Assembly (NCBI RefSeq): GCF_020404745.1
Contig: NZ_JAIZAP010000006.1
Coordinates: 1-64,000 of the forward strand
Reading direction: 5' to 3'
Source: Aquibacillus saliphilus
Lineage (GTDB): Bacteria; Bacillota; Bacilli; Bacillales; Amphibacillaceae
Length of the DNA: 64,000 nt
The notes below the pieces were generated by a model that ran no database searches, had not been told where the DNA came from, and worked only from the letters and a program-made list of their open reading frames with translations. This document shows, piece after piece, positions 36,623 to 46,103 of this stretch (position 1 is its first letter; every line of letters begins with the position of its first letter). Position numbers and translations under genes: made by a program.

Positions 36623-37246
36623 TTAGCCATCCGCTGCTGCTTTTGATGATTTCATAAAGGTTCTATAACTAATCCCCATTGTTAGAAAAGCTAGTAAACT
36701 ACCACTAATAATTGGCACTAAAACAGGTAATGTGATTACTAAATAAGAATAGGCAATAAATAAAACTACCATAATCAATGTTGATAAAGGATGCGTAATC
36801 ATCACTATGAATGCATTTTTTAATAGAATGAATACGTTACTATCAAAGTGTACATAAACCGGAAATATATATATAAGTGTTAAGATAAAAATTAAAGATA
36901 GAAGCAAATTTGGCCAAATAAGAAAATGAGTAAATACTGATTCTGAAAACCTAAGAAAATTAATATTTACATACATAAGTAATCCGATGGCAATTAATAG
37001 TAAACCTAATAGATTTCCTTTTATAAATTCTTTTTTGTAATAGGATACAAAGGTTTTAAAAATAGGTTTATCGATATCATTTTTCAACCACATGCGTATA
37101 ACAGCAAACATTGCTACTGTAGCAGGGAAAAAACCAAATAGAATCACCCCTAGAAATGTAAATAAAATCCACAAGATGTTCAGATATGTAAATTTCATAA
37201 CCCATTCACTTAACTTATAAAACCCTCCCATAAAGCCCTCATACAT
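36623..37246 (-). CDS. DUF624 (YesL-family) membrane protein
   Basis: A 207-residue protein with about five transmembrane helices and the N-terminal MYEGFMGGFYKLSEWVMKFTYLNILW motif of DUF624. Such genes commonly sit beside LplABC-type importers; the function is unknown. Confidence 0.88.
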   Translation of the reverse strand: MYEGFMGGFYKLSEWVMKFTYLNILWILFTFLGVILFGFFPATVAMFAVIRMWLKNDIDKPIFKTFVSYYKKEFIKGNLLGLLLIAIGLLMYVNINFLRFSESVFTHFLIWPNLLLSLIFILTLIYIFPVYVHFDSNVFILLKNAFIVMITHPLSTLIMVVLFIAYSYLVITLPVLVPIISGSLLAFLTMGISYRTFMKSSKAAADG

Positions 37247-37270
37247 AGGACATCACCCTTTTCCGGTACA

Positions 37271-38476
37271 TTATATTACATTGTTTTCCTTCAATTCCTG
37301 AAATTCTTCTTCCGAAATAGAAAGCAACTCCCGGTAAATCTCCTTATTATGCTCCCCCATTTTCCCACCTAAGTTTTTCACTTTACCTGGAGTTCTAGAG
37401 AACTTAGCAACCACGTTAGGCACCCTCATTTCACCAAGGTCCTCATCTTCAACAGAAACAAACGTTTCACGGTAATTAAAATGTGGGTCATCATAGAGTT
37501 GGCCCACATCATACATTGGACCGACTACAGCTCCAGATTCGTTAAATTCACGAATTACTTCGTCAAAATCCCTTTCCTTAATCCATTCGCCTATTAGTTC
37601 ATCTAATTCTTTAACATTTTTCATTCTAGACTCGTTAGTGGAGAATTTTTCATCATCAATTAACGATTCTTTACCAATCGCTTTAAATATATTTTTCGTA
37701 ATTGATTGTGATGCTCCAGATAACGCAACCCATCGACCATCTTTAGTTTGATATGAGTTCCTTGGAGCAGTTGAAACACTTGCATTACCAACTCTATCAG
37801 CAATAATACCTAACTGATCAAAAGCCATTAAATGTGGTTCCATAAACCTTAATAACGGTTCATACAAAGAAATATCGATTACTTGACCTTGTTTTTCGGG
37901 GTTATTCATTCGTTCATTTAAAGCAATCATTATAGATAATGCTCCAAAAACACTACTCACACCATCAGCTAGTGCAAGACCCGGAAGTGTCGGCGGGCCA
38001 TCTTCCTCACCATTTATTGACGTAAATCCACTCATTCCTTCTGCAACTGTTCCAAATCCCGGTCTTGATGAATATGGACCTGATTGACCAAAACCAGTTG
38101 TCCTCAACATAATAAGCGACTTATTAATCTCTGATAATGTTTCCCAATCCAAATTCCATTTTTCAAATGTACCAGGCTTATAATTTTCTACTACAACATC
38201 AACTTCTGCCACTAGCTTTTTGAAGATTTCTTGTCCTTCTGGTTTACTTAGATTTAACGTTATACATTTCTTATTTCTGTTTAGTGTCTTCCAAAAAAGG
38301 GGCGTTCCTTCTTTTTGTTGACCATAATTCCTTGCATGATCTCCATATTCAGGATGCTCAATCTTTATAACTTCTGCTCCGAAATCAGCCAAATAGGTAC
38401 TAGCCCAGGGAGCTGCAATCATAGTTGATGCATCAAGTATTTTTAAACCCTTTAAAGGCATATCTCCACTACCCAA
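37271..38476 (-). CDS. Type III CoA-transferase (CaiB/BaiF family)
   Basis: A 401-residue CoA-transferase of family III, which moves CoA between carboxylic acids. It shows the N-terminal LKGLKILDASTMIAAPWAS segment, AEVIKIEHPEYGD, the catalytic Asp171 (LALADGVSS) and a C-terminal GEHN motif. It starts with TTG right after the lyase stop, with an AGGGGG ribosome binding site about 8 nt upstream; ATG five codons in is an alternative. With the CitE-like lyase it suggests conversion of a hydroxy-dicarboxylate to its CoA ester followed by cleavage, as in citramalate degradation. Confidence 0.9.
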   Translation of the reverse strand: MGSGDMPLKGLKILDASTMIAAPWASTYLADFGAEVIKIEHPEYGDHARNYGQQKEGTPLFWKTLNRNKKCITLNLSKPEGQEIFKKLVAEVDVVVENYKPGTFEKWNLDWETLSEINKSLIMLRTTGFGQSGPYSSRPGFGTVAEGMSGFTSINGEEDGPPTLPGLALADGVSSVFGALSIMIALNERMNNPEKQGQVIDISLYEPLLRFMEPHLMAFDQLGIIADRVGNASVSTAPRNSYQTKDGRWVALSGASQSITKNIFKAIGKESLIDDEKFSTNESRMKNVKELDELIGEWIKERDFDEVIREFNESGAVVGPMYDVGQLYDDPHFNYRETFVSVEDEDLGEMRVPNVVAKFSRTPGKVKNLGGKMGEHNKEIYRELLSISEEEFQELKENNVI

Positions 38477-38478
38477 AC

Positions 38479-39423
38479 CTAACTACCCCCTATCCATGAT
38501 TCTCTTGCTTGTTTCTTTTTAAGTTCAAACTTCAAAATTTTATTGTGTCTATCGAGAACTTTTTTTGCTTTCTCATAATGAGCATAATCAATCATTTTGT
38601 TATCTAAAGTATTTGTTGCACTTCCTTGTTCTAAGCTCATTTCAATTTTTTCGACCACTCTTTCTGCAAACACCACTTCTTCTTCCGTTGGTGAAAAGCT
38701 TTGATTCAGAATAGCCACATTTTTAGGATGAACACAGCTAGCACCAAGAAATCCGTGTTTATAAGCTAAGGTAGCATTGCGTTTAATATCATTCAGGTCA
38801 TTATAATTAGATATACTACCCATTAATCCCAATGGAAGTTTATTATAAGCTCGTGCAACAAGGACAACTTGCATTCTTGGAATTAAAAAACCATTTTCTG
38901 TTTCCGTACTAATCTCAATACCTGAGTCTACCGAGAAGTCTTCTGTTCCTAAGGTTATAGAATCAATTCTCTCACTTGACTGTGCAATTTCCTTCATATT
39001 TAAGTAACCTTTTGTAGTCTCAATAGTAATTCCTAACTTTATTTGTCCTAAAGGGATTTCTCTTTCTTTTTCTAATTTATTTAATAACGATTCAACATTC
39101 TCTACTTGCTCTATTGTTTCTACTTTAGGTAGATAAATTCCCATTAACTCCCCGCAAACAGAGGCTTCAATATCTTGTTGTAATAGTTCATCTGTATTAT
39201 TAACCCTAACTAAAACATCACTACCACCTCTTGAAACAATAGGTATTATGTCTTTTATATTCGTTCTCGTGGACTTTTTTTCTAATGTCGGAATACTATC
39301 CTCTAAATCAAGTACAATAGCATCAGCATTTCTTAAGTAAGCCTTTTCAAAAAAGCGGTTTTTATTCGCTGGTATTATTAACCTTGATCTTCTAATTAAA
39401 TTATCAGGATAATTAATTCCCAT
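38479..39423 (-). CDS. CitE-like (HpcH/HpaI family) acyl-CoA lyase
   Basis: A 314-residue TIM-barrel lyase of the citrate lyase beta/CLYBL/malyl-CoA lyase branch, with RSRLIIPANKNRFFEKA, DAIVLDLEDSIP (Mg2+ Asp/Glu), TLGTEDFSVDSG and GASCVHPKNVAILNQSF. Family members cleave malyl-, citramalyl- or similar 3-hydroxyacyl-CoA esters to acetyl-CoA and a 2-oxoacid, or the reverse. The gene next to it encodes a CoA-transferase that can make such an ester. Confidence 0.9.
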   Translation of the reverse strand: MGINYPDNLIRRSRLIIPANKNRFFEKAYLRNADAIVLDLEDSIPTLEKKSTRTNIKDIIPIVSRGGSDVLVRVNNTDELLQQDIEASVCGELMGIYLPKVETIEQVENVESLLNKLEKEREIPLGQIKLGITIETTKGYLNMKEIAQSSERIDSITLGTEDFSVDSGIEISTETENGFLIPRMQVVLVARAYNKLPLGLMGSISNYNDLNDIKRNATLAYKHGFLGASCVHPKNVAILNQSFSPTEEEVVFAERVVEKIEMSLEQGSATNTLDNKMIDYAHYEKAKKVLDRHNKILKFELKKKQARESWIGGS

Positions 39424-39441
39424 TTAAAATTCCCCTTTAGT

Positions 39442-40125
39442 TCACTCACAATTTAGTCGCTTGCGGATTTGGATGAAATGGTCCGTAACCTTTTGTTTTG
39501 CAAGTACAGCATCCCTTTGTTTCAATGCCTTTACGATTTCAATATGTTCCCTTTGCGCTTCTTCAAAATTAGTTAAACTTGCAAAGTTTTTTTGTCGCGT
39601 TTGATTTATTACTTCTAAATTAAGTTTAATAAAGTTTAAAATAACTATATTCTTACTGGATTCTGCAAGCGAATGGTGAAAGTAATAATCTACATTCTCC
39701 CTTTTAATGTTACTAGGAAGTTTATCAAGGAAGACTAGCCTTTCAAGTTTTTCAATTTCTTCATCTGTCGCCCTTTCACAAACAAGTTCAATCATTCCTG
39801 TCTCTAATATTTCTCTAGTTTCAAGTAAGTCCAACATGGCAGCCTTTTGCAAGACATCAAAAAATGACCTCTCATTAGTAATAGCCTCATGAAATCCTTT
39901 CCTGAAATACCTACCACCACCTGGTTTTGTCTCAATAATACCTTGTGATTCTAAAACCCGGAAGGCATCTCTTAGTGTTCCACGACTTACATCAAATAGT
40001 TTTACTAGTTCTCTTTCAGATGGCAAAGTATCCCCTAATTTTAATTGTCCCTCATTGTATTGCCTCTCTAATTGTAAAATCACTTGTTCATATAATCTCA
40101 TATGTTTAACTTTCTGTTCTTCCAA
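39442..40125 (-). CDS. GntR/FadR-family regulator
   Basis: About 227 residues. Winged helix-turn-helix at about 10-70 (VILQLERQYNEGQLKLGDTLPSERELVKLFDVSRGTLRDAFRVLESQGIIETK pattern; key residues SERE, RGTLRDA), FCD effector domain at about 80-220 with metal-site His residues (YFHHSLAESS). First gene of the operon that runs to 29010, and likely its repressor. A TTG at 40125 is preferred as start because GAGGTG is 8 nt upstream; a GTG three codons earlier sits too close to that site. Confidence 0.88.
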   Translation of the reverse strand: MEEQKVKHMRLYEQVILQLERQYNEGQLKLGDTLPSERELVKLFDVSRGTLRDAFRVLESQGIIETKPGGGRYFRKGFHEAITNERSFFDVLQKAAMLDLLETREILETGMIELVCERATDEEIEKLERLVFLDKLPSNIKRENVDYYFHHSLAESSKNIVILNFIKLNLEVINQTRQKNFASLTNFEEAQREHIEIVKALKQRDAVLAKQKVTDHFIQIRKRLNCE

Positions 40126-40221
40126 GATTCTCACACCTCATTATGGTTTATAGACTAGAATCAGTTTTTCGTTTCAAGTCCAGATTAAGCTAGCTTACAA
40201 GACGTTAAAGACATCTCAATT

Positions 40222-40258
40222 GGATAACTGGATAACTGGATAACTGGATAACTGGATA
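40222..40258. repeat. 8-bp tandem repeat (GGATAACT, 4.6 copies)
   Basis: Perfect copies of GGATAACT start at 40222, 40230, 40238 and 40246, plus a partial copy at 40254. It lies about 100 bp before the GntR start, upstream of the presumed promoter. Confidence 0.95.
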
Positions 40259-40509
40259 GACCAATTTTAACTTCACTCTTTTTATATGTCAACAGCATTT
40301 GCTGAATTTTCTAAATTTAATTGAATGAAAACTATTTTAAGTTTGGTATGTCCGGCAAAAAACTTCTTATAAACATCATTACCATACCGTTCTTAAACGA
40401 TAGAATAGTAACCCCTCACACTAACCGTTTTCCCCTAAACCTAGATACAAATTTTCCATAGCTAGGTTCTATTCATGTATCTCTCCAAGCGTATATGCTA
40501 TCCACCCAC

Positions 40510-40553
40510 AAAAAAAGGGTAGATGCACATTACTTAGTACATCTACCCTTACT
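40510..40553 (-). terminator. Terminator of the ribose-type importer operon
   Basis: Minus strand: AAGGGTAGATG, a loop of about 14 nt, its perfect complement CATCTACCCTT, then TTTTTT. Confidence 0.92.
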
Positions 40554-40606
40554 TATTTATTCCATTTTAATAAAGAAACAACGACCATTCCTTCTACACT
40601 ATCAAA

Positions 40607-41596
40607 CTATGATTTCTTTCGTCGTACTCGGTCAATATAAATTGCAAGCACAATAACCAAGCCTTTGATAATCAACTGCCAATAGTAAGGTACGTTTAAT
40701 AGAGTTAATCCGTTACTTAGAACCCCCATAAATAGAGCACCAAATAAACTACCAACAATAAATCCGACACCACCTACTAGGCTTGTACCTCCAAGAACAA
40801 CAGCTGCGATAGCATCTAGTTCGTAGCCCATGCCGGCATTTGGTTGGGCTGAGAAAAGACGCGCAGCAAGTATTACCCCTGCAATTCCGGCACAAATTCC
40901 ACTAATCGTATAAACCCACGTTAAGCTTGAGGTAACCTTAATACCTGTTAATCTAGCAGCCTCTTCATTTCCGCCTACCATATAAATATTACGTCCAAAC
41001 GACGTGTATTTTAAGACGACATGAGCAATTGCAAAGACCGCAATCATTATGATAACAGGAACCGGAATAGGTCCTAGATAACCTGTTCCAATACTTTTAA
41101 AGAAATTTGATTCTACCATTAAAGGATAACCACCCGTTACTACATAGGCAATCCCTCGCAAATACGTCATACTACCTAATGTTACAATTATCGCTGGTAA
41201 GCGTGAAACAGAGGTTAGAATTCCATTCACATACCCAGCTAAACCACCGACTGTGATTCCACCAATAATCGCAAGTGGCGCTGGCATAAAGCCTGAGAAA
41301 GACACGGCACAAACACCTGCTAGGGCAACAATCGCACCGATGGAAAGATCTATTCCCCCAGTCAAAATAACAAAGGTCATACCCGCTGCTAAAATGGCAC
41401 TAATTGACGTTTGTCTAGCTACGTTAACAATATTATTCCAAGTTAAAAAATCACTAGATAAAACACTAAATAAGAGACAAAGAAGAACAACAACTACAAT
41501 GATTCCCATCTTGTTCAGGAATTTTCCGATATTTTGTTTTAAATTAGCACCAGTTGAATTCTTTTTTTGATTTACTTCTGGTTGTGAAACACTCAT
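40607..41596 (-). CDS. Sugar ABC transporter permease (RbsC-like)
   Basis: A 329-residue inner-membrane permease with about ten hydrophobic helices and the RbsC-type VILTGGIDLSIGAIVAL motif and GMGYELDAIAAVVLGGTSL segment. It overlaps the ATPase gene by 4 bp (ATGA). Part of a CUT2-type monosaccharide importer. Confidence 0.93.
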   Translation of the reverse strand: MSVSQPEVNQKKNSTGANLKQNIGKFLNKMGIIVVVVLLCLLFSVLSSDFLTWNNIVNVARQTSISAILAAGMTFVILTGGIDLSIGAIVALAGVCAVSFSGFMPAPLAIIGGITVGGLAGYVNGILTSVSRLPAIIVTLGSMTYLRGIAYVVTGGYPLMVESNFFKSIGTGYLGPIPVPVIIMIAVFAIAHVVLKYTSFGRNIYMVGGNEEAARLTGIKVTSSLTWVYTISGICAGIAGVILAARLFSAQPNAGMGYELDAIAAVVLGGTSLVGGVGFIVGSLFGALFMGVLSNGLTLLNVPYYWQLIIKGLVIVLAIYIDRVRRKKS

Positions 41597-43107
41597 CCTA
41601 TTTTACCTCCTGTCGCATAGGTCATAATTGCTTCTTGATTGATCTGATCGCCTGTTAACTCACCGACTACATTCCCTTCATGCATCACATAGGCACGATC
41701 AGAAAGGGACATAATTTCAGGAAGCTCAGAGGAAACAACGATTACGCTAAATCCTTCCTTTGCTAACTGGTGGATAATTTCATAGATTTCCGCTTTCGCA
41801 CCAACATCGACACCTCGTGTTGGTTCATCAAGAAGCAATACCTTAGGAGCAATACTTAACCAACGTGCGATAATCGCCTTTTGTTGGTTTCCTCCACTAA
41901 GATTTAGGATCTTCGTAGCAAGGTTGGGAGTTTTTACATTCAACTTTTTCTTGTAATCCTCCTCTATTTGCTGAATCACCTTTCGTTTGATGAAACCAAA
42001 ATGAGTATTAGTCGGAATTTTTATGACACTAATATTTTCACCTACTCCTAAATCCAGGAAGAGGGATTGATCCTTTCTACTTTCTGGTACTAAGGCAATA
42101 CCTTTTTGAATCGCACTGCGAGGATCTTTATTATGAATGACTTCTCCATTTAACTTGATGGTACCGGCTTTTGCTTTAGTATGACCAAAAATCGCTTGTA
42201 GTAGCTCTGACCGTCCTGAACCAACAAGTCCTGCAACACCGACGATTTCTCCTGAATATACTTCGAGCGTACCGTCAATCAACTCTTTTCCATCTGAAAG
42301 TTTGTTGACAGCAAGAACCGGTGTTTCCTTCCTTCGATCGATCTGTTTTGCCACTTTTTTCTTCGTCACATTGACTTCCCGGCCGACCATCAATTTGATA
42401 AGCTCTCGTTCATCGGTATCCTTCGTGTTCACTGTACCGACATACTGTCCATCCCGTAACACCGTGCATCGATCAGAAATCTTAAAGATCTCCTCCATTC
42501 GGTGGGAAACATAAACAATCGCTACATTTTTTGATTTTAATAGCTCAATTAATGAAAATAACTTATCTATTTCCTTACTAGATAATGTCGCGCTTGGTTC
42601 ATCCATAATGATGATATCTGCTTGAATCGATAGCGCCCGAGCAATTTCCACAATTTGCTGTTGGGCAACACTTAGCGAAGAAACTAAAAGTTTTGGATCC
42701 AAATCTGAACCAATCGATTCCAATAAATCTTTCGCCCGAGTGTTAACCTCATCCCATTTGATTAAACCGAACTTGTTTTTAGGAACCTCAGCCCCCATTA
42801 ATACATTTTCACCAACCGTTAAATTCGTTGCTAATTTTAACTCTTGGTGGATCACGCTAATACCTTTTTTTCGAGCATCTAAAGGACCACTCCAGCTTTC
42901 CTTTTTACCGTGGTAAATAATATCACCTTCGTCCGGAAAATAGACGCCACACACAACCTTCATGAGAGTCGATTTACCTGCTCCGTTCTCCCCCATTAAG
43001 GCTAGAACTTCTCCTTGTCTTACATCCATCGATACATTATCCAATGACTTAACACCAGGGAATGTTTTCGTAATTCCTTTTAACTGTAAAATAGGTCCTT
43101 CACTCAC
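41593..43107 (-). CDS. Sugar ABC transporter ATPase (RbsA-like)
   Basis: A 504-residue double ATPase. First half: Walker A GENGAGKST, signature LSVAQQQIVEIARAL, Walker B IIMDEPSATL. Second half: degenerate Walker A GLVGSGRSE, signature LSGGNQQKA, Walker B VLLLDEPTRGVDVGAK, as is typical of RbsA/MglA. Confidence 0.95.
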   Translation of the reverse strand: MSEGPILQLKGITKTFPGVKSLDNVSMDVRQGEVLALMGENGAGKSTLMKVVCGVYFPDEGDIIYHGKKESWSGPLDARKKGISVIHQELKLATNLTVGENVLMGAEVPKNKFGLIKWDEVNTRAKDLLESIGSDLDPKLLVSSLSVAQQQIVEIARALSIQADIIIMDEPSATLSSKEIDKLFSLIELLKSKNVAIVYVSHRMEEIFKISDRCTVLRDGQYVGTVNTKDTDERELIKLMVGREVNVTKKKVAKQIDRRKETPVLAVNKLSDGKELIDGTLEVYSGEIVGVAGLVGSGRSELLQAIFGHTKAKAGTIKLNGEVIHNKDPRSAIQKGIALVPESRKDQSLFLDLGVGENISVIKIPTNTHFGFIKRKVIQQIEEDYKKKLNVKTPNLATKILNLSGGNQQKAIIARWLSIAPKVLLLDEPTRGVDVGAKAEIYEIIHQLAKEGFSVIVVSSELPEIMSLSDRAYVMHEGNVVGELTGDQINQEAIMTYATGGKIG

Positions 43108-43182
43108 ATGATTTCCTCCTTTATATGAAAGAAATATGAAGGAGCTTGAACCACTCCTTCATCATAATTGTTCTTTTATATT

Positions 43183-44151
43183 TTAAAATTCAGGTTCAAA
43201 TTCATTTGCATTTTCATTGCTTACTGGATCAACAGGAACAAGAATTTCTTCTTCAATTTCTTCACCAGCAAGTAGGTCTTTGGTAAGCTGAATTGCTTCA
43301 ACAATTTCTTGTTCAGGATGTTGTGCAGCTGTAAAGCCGAACACGTCATCTTCTTTAATGAAATCAACTGCTGCTTGTGATCCATCAACACCTACAAAGA
43401 AAAGCTCTGTACGATCTGCAGCTTTTGCTGCTAAGTAAGCACCAATCGCCGTTGGATCGTTTACACCGTAAACTGCATCAATTTCTCCTACTGGATTTGA
43501 TGATAAAATGTTTTCCATTACGCTATAAGACTTATCGCGATTTAGTTCCCCGTTTTGCTCTGCAACAATTTTAATATCTGGATATTCTGAGATAGCTTCT
43601 TTAAAGCCATCTACACGGTCAAAAATAGATGTAATTGGGTTTCCATTAACTAACACAACATTTCCTTTTCCATCTAAACGTTCAGCTAAATACTCCCCTG
43701 CCATCACACCTGCTTGGTAGTTATCTGACATAACTGTAGCTGTTGTACCACCATCAGCACCAACGTCAACTGCAATGACAGGAATACCAGCCGCTACTGC
43801 CTGTTGGACACCACCAGCAATTCCTTGAGAATCAACTGCATTTAATAAGATAACGTCAACACCTTTTGTAATATAGCTCTCAATTTGTGCCTGCTGCTTC
43901 GCTAAGTCAAAATCAGCACTATTTATTAATGCTTCAAATCCTTCTTTTTCTGCCTCAGCTTCTAAACTGGTTTGAAATGCTACAAAATACGGATTATCAA
44001 GTGTCATCACCGTTAAACCAACTTTTTCTATCTTCTTCGCACCTTTTTCTCCATCCCCACTGCCTGCTGTCTCATCACTTCCTTGTGAACCGCATGCGGC
44101 TAAACCAATGCTTACAAATAATACAGTAATAATCATTAATAATTTCTTCAT
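43183..44151 (-). CDS. Sugar ABC transporter binding lipoprotein (RbsB-like)
   Basis: A 322-residue type I periplasmic-binding-fold lipoprotein: signal peptide, lipobox IGLAAC (Cys20), acidic Gly/Ser linker, then VGLTVMTLDNPYF and the NAVDSQG and DVGADGG sugar-binding motifs. Most like ribose/allose-type binding proteins; with the neighbouring isomerase, D-lyxose or another pentose is possible. Confidence 0.92.
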   Translation of the reverse strand: MKKLLMIITVLFVSIGLAACGSQGSDETAGSGDGEKGAKKIEKVGLTVMTLDNPYFVAFQTSLEAEAEKEGFEALINSADFDLAKQQAQIESYITKGVDVILLNAVDSQGIAGGVQQAVAAGIPVIAVDVGADGGTTATVMSDNYQAGVMAGEYLAERLDGKGNVVLVNGNPITSIFDRVDGFKEAISEYPDIKIVAEQNGELNRDKSYSVMENILSSNPVGEIDAVYGVNDPTAIGAYLAAKAADRTELFFVGVDGSQAAVDFIKEDDVFGFTAAQHPEQEIVEAIQLTKDLLAGEEIEEEILVPVDPVSNENANEFEPEF

Positions 44152-44238
44152 GAAAGTTTCCTCCTTCTATTTTTGTTTCTAGTAATCTGTTTTTTTCCAA
44201 GATGAAAGCTCACAAACAATCACCGTTTTAAAGAATGA

Positions 44239-44763
44239 TTAGTTATCCTCCACCCGCTTTATATTTGGGTCTGTAAAAATATCAAACTCATCCCGACTGG
44301 TTGTCGAAAACTCAGAAACAATCGCCCCATTGTCACCAGCTTGAAACCAATGCTTTACTCCTGGTTGAATCGTATATTGTTCTCCAGGCTTAAGGACAAT
44401 TTCGGTGTTAGCGGTATAAAAATCTTCCTTTCCTTTTGGCGGGGAAACAACTGGATTTTCCGTCTGTTCTCCCTCCACATAAAGATACACAGTTCCAAAG
44501 CGACAACGGAAGGTTTCCTTTTTTCCTGGCTGCGATCCAATCGAAGGATGAAGATGCTCTGGACAGGTTTGATTGGATAAAAGGATGAGCTCCTTTGCAC
44601 AATAATCTTCATTATTGATATAGGTAATAAGTTGTAATCCTTCTACCTCTAGGTCTCCTAACGATAAGTCTGTTATCTCTAATTGACTTGTCTCCTTCTC
44701 TGTAAGAACGATTCCAGCTTTGTCTAAAAGCGACATAACTCGATTCTTTACACTTTCACTCAT
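44239..44763 (-). CDS. D-lyxose/D-mannose ketol-isomerase (YdaE-like)
   Basis: A 174-residue cupin of the D-lyxose isomerase family (B. subtilis YdaE). The metal ligands are visible: two His and a Glu in HLHPSIGSQPGKKETFRCRFG and His in GVKHWFQAG. It converts D-lyxose to D-xylulose and, in many members, D-mannose to D-fructose. The start at 44763 (MSESVKNRVMSLL) has AAAGGGG upstream; the frame extends 14 codons more. It sits at the head of the ABC importer genes, so the imported sugar may be its substrate. Confidence 0.9.
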   Translation of the reverse strand: MSESVKNRVMSLLDKAGIVLTEKETSQLEITDLSLGDLEVEGLQLITYINNEDYCAKELILLSNQTCPEHLHPSIGSQPGKKETFRCRFGTVYLYVEGEQTENPVVSPPKGKEDFYTANTEIVLKPGEQYTIQPGVKHWFQAGDNGAIVSEFSTTSRDEFDIFTDPNIKRVEDN

Positions 44764-44864
44764 TTCCAAAACGCCCCTTTCCTTATAAACTGAAAACGAA
44801 TACATTCCATTTTAAAATGAGATTCATAAATTAGAGCTTCATACCGGCTTTAACCTATGGATTT

Positions 44865-45821
44865 TCACTGTATATAGGATTGCTTTGTGATAATTCGGAA
44901 AGGAATGTAATTCATATGATCAATTTCCTCTCCTTTAGCTGCCTTTAATGCAAGTTCAATAGCCATAAAACCTTGCTGCTTTGAATCCTGAAAAATAGTA
45001 CCTAATAGCTTTCCTTTTTTCACAGCCTCAACAGCCTCTGGAATCGCATCAATTCCAACAATATCAATCTCATCTTCTCTACTTGTACCTTTGATAGCAT
45101 CATAAGCACCTAATGCCATGGCATCATTTTGTGAAATAACAGCATCTATATCAGGTAATTTTTCTAGCCATTTTTCCATTAAATACTTCGCTTGCTCCCT
45201 GTTACCGTTTGCAGTTTGCTCCGAAATAATTTTAATTTCGGGATATTGGGATAAAACATTCTTAATTCCAGCATCTCGACTAATTTGTAATGAACTACCA
45301 CCTTGAAGATGAAGAATGACGATATTCCCTTTTCCTCCTAGTACATTTACAATGAGTTCGGTTTCCATCCTGCCTGCAACAATATCAGCGGATCCAACAT
45401 AAGCAGTAGCTTCCTCGATGTTCTCCACTTCCCCACTCAATAAGATAAGAGGAATATTGGCTTCCTTTGCTTTTTTAACAGCTAAGACCGTTCCATCCTT
45501 CTCATATGGATTAAGGATAATGGCATCCACCTTATCAAAAATAAAGTTTTCAACCTGCATTACTTGGTTTTCAGCTTTTCCTCGACCATCCTTTTCAATA
45601 ATCGTTACATCAAGCTCCTTCACTTTTTCTTGAATCGCTTCTTGCAGACCCTGTACATATTCACTTTCTAAATTCTCATACGAAACACCAAATCGATACT
45701 TACCATTCACTTTGGTTTCGTCGTCTTCTGTACCATTTGATCTTGAATTTAGGAATAAAATTAGCACTGGAATGGCAACAACCAAAAAAACGATAATGAA
45801 TAAATATTTCTTGCGGAGCAT
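44865..45821 (-). CDS. Membrane-anchored sugar-binding sensor protein (XylFII-like)
   Basis: A 318-residue protein with one N-terminal transmembrane helix (KYLFIIVFLVVAIPVLILFL), no lipobox Cys, and a RbsB-type periplasmic-binding fold. Encoded directly after a YesMN-type two-component system. In XylFII-LytS systems of Clostridium a similar protein binds the sugar outside the cell and activates the kinase, so a sensor role is preferred to transport. Confidence 0.82.
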   Translation of the reverse strand: MLRKKYLFIIVFLVVAIPVLILFLNSRSNGTEDDETKVNGKYRFGVSYENLESEYVQGLQEAIQEKVKELDVTIIEKDGRGKAENQVMQVENFIFDKVDAIILNPYEKDGTVLAVKKAKEANIPLILLSGEVENIEEATAYVGSADIVAGRMETELIVNVLGGKGNIVILHLQGGSSLQISRDAGIKNVLSQYPEIKIISEQTANGNREQAKYLMEKWLEKLPDIDAVISQNDAMALGAYDAIKGTSREDEIDIVGIDAIPEAVEAVKKGKLLGTIFQDSKQQGFMAIELALKAAKGEEIDHMNYIPFRIITKQSYIQ

Positions 45822-45944
45822 GTGAACTCCCTCCTGAAGCTTATTTTTAGTGTACTACTTAAAGACTTTTAACCTACATAAATAATGTTGGATGATATCC
45901 CGAAAAATTTCGTGAAAAGAAAATCTAAAAAGTGCTTGGTCCCA

Positions 45945-46006
45945 CAAAAAGTGCTTCAAACCAATTCGACGGAAGCTTACCTTCCAGCAAAGTGGTCTGA
46001 AGCACT
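45945..46006 (-). terminator. Nested-hairpin terminator between response regulator and sensor genes
   Basis: Minus strand: an outer 13-bp stem (AGTGCTTCAGACC/GGTTTGAAGCACT, one wobble) enclosing a second hairpin (GGAAGGTAAGCTTCC), then a T tail. A second AAGCACTTTTT follows at 45937-45927. It would reduce transcription from the two-component genes into the sensor and importer genes. Confidence 0.75.
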
Positions 46007-46103
46007 CGGGCGACTAACTACTACAACACGAAATAAAAACTTTGTTGATATCAAATTGTATGAAGGCATGCTTTACCAAAGAGATCATGCCATAATCAAG
46101 TTT

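Larger units (their letters stand above)
40126..40606. other. Intergenic region upstream of the GntR operon
   Basis: No gene. It contains a 12-bp palindrome TAAGCTAGCTTA (40186-40197), the 8-bp tandem repeat at 40222-40258 and, at its right end, the terminator of the ribose-type importer operon. A TTGAAA box at 40177-40172 on the minus strand could belong to the GntR promoter, but its spacing to TATAAA (19 nt) is long. Confidence 0.5.

Noticed and set aside
40320-40500. Short minus-strand open frame in the GntR upstream region
   Set aside because: It begins right after a stop codon without a start codon or ribosome binding site.
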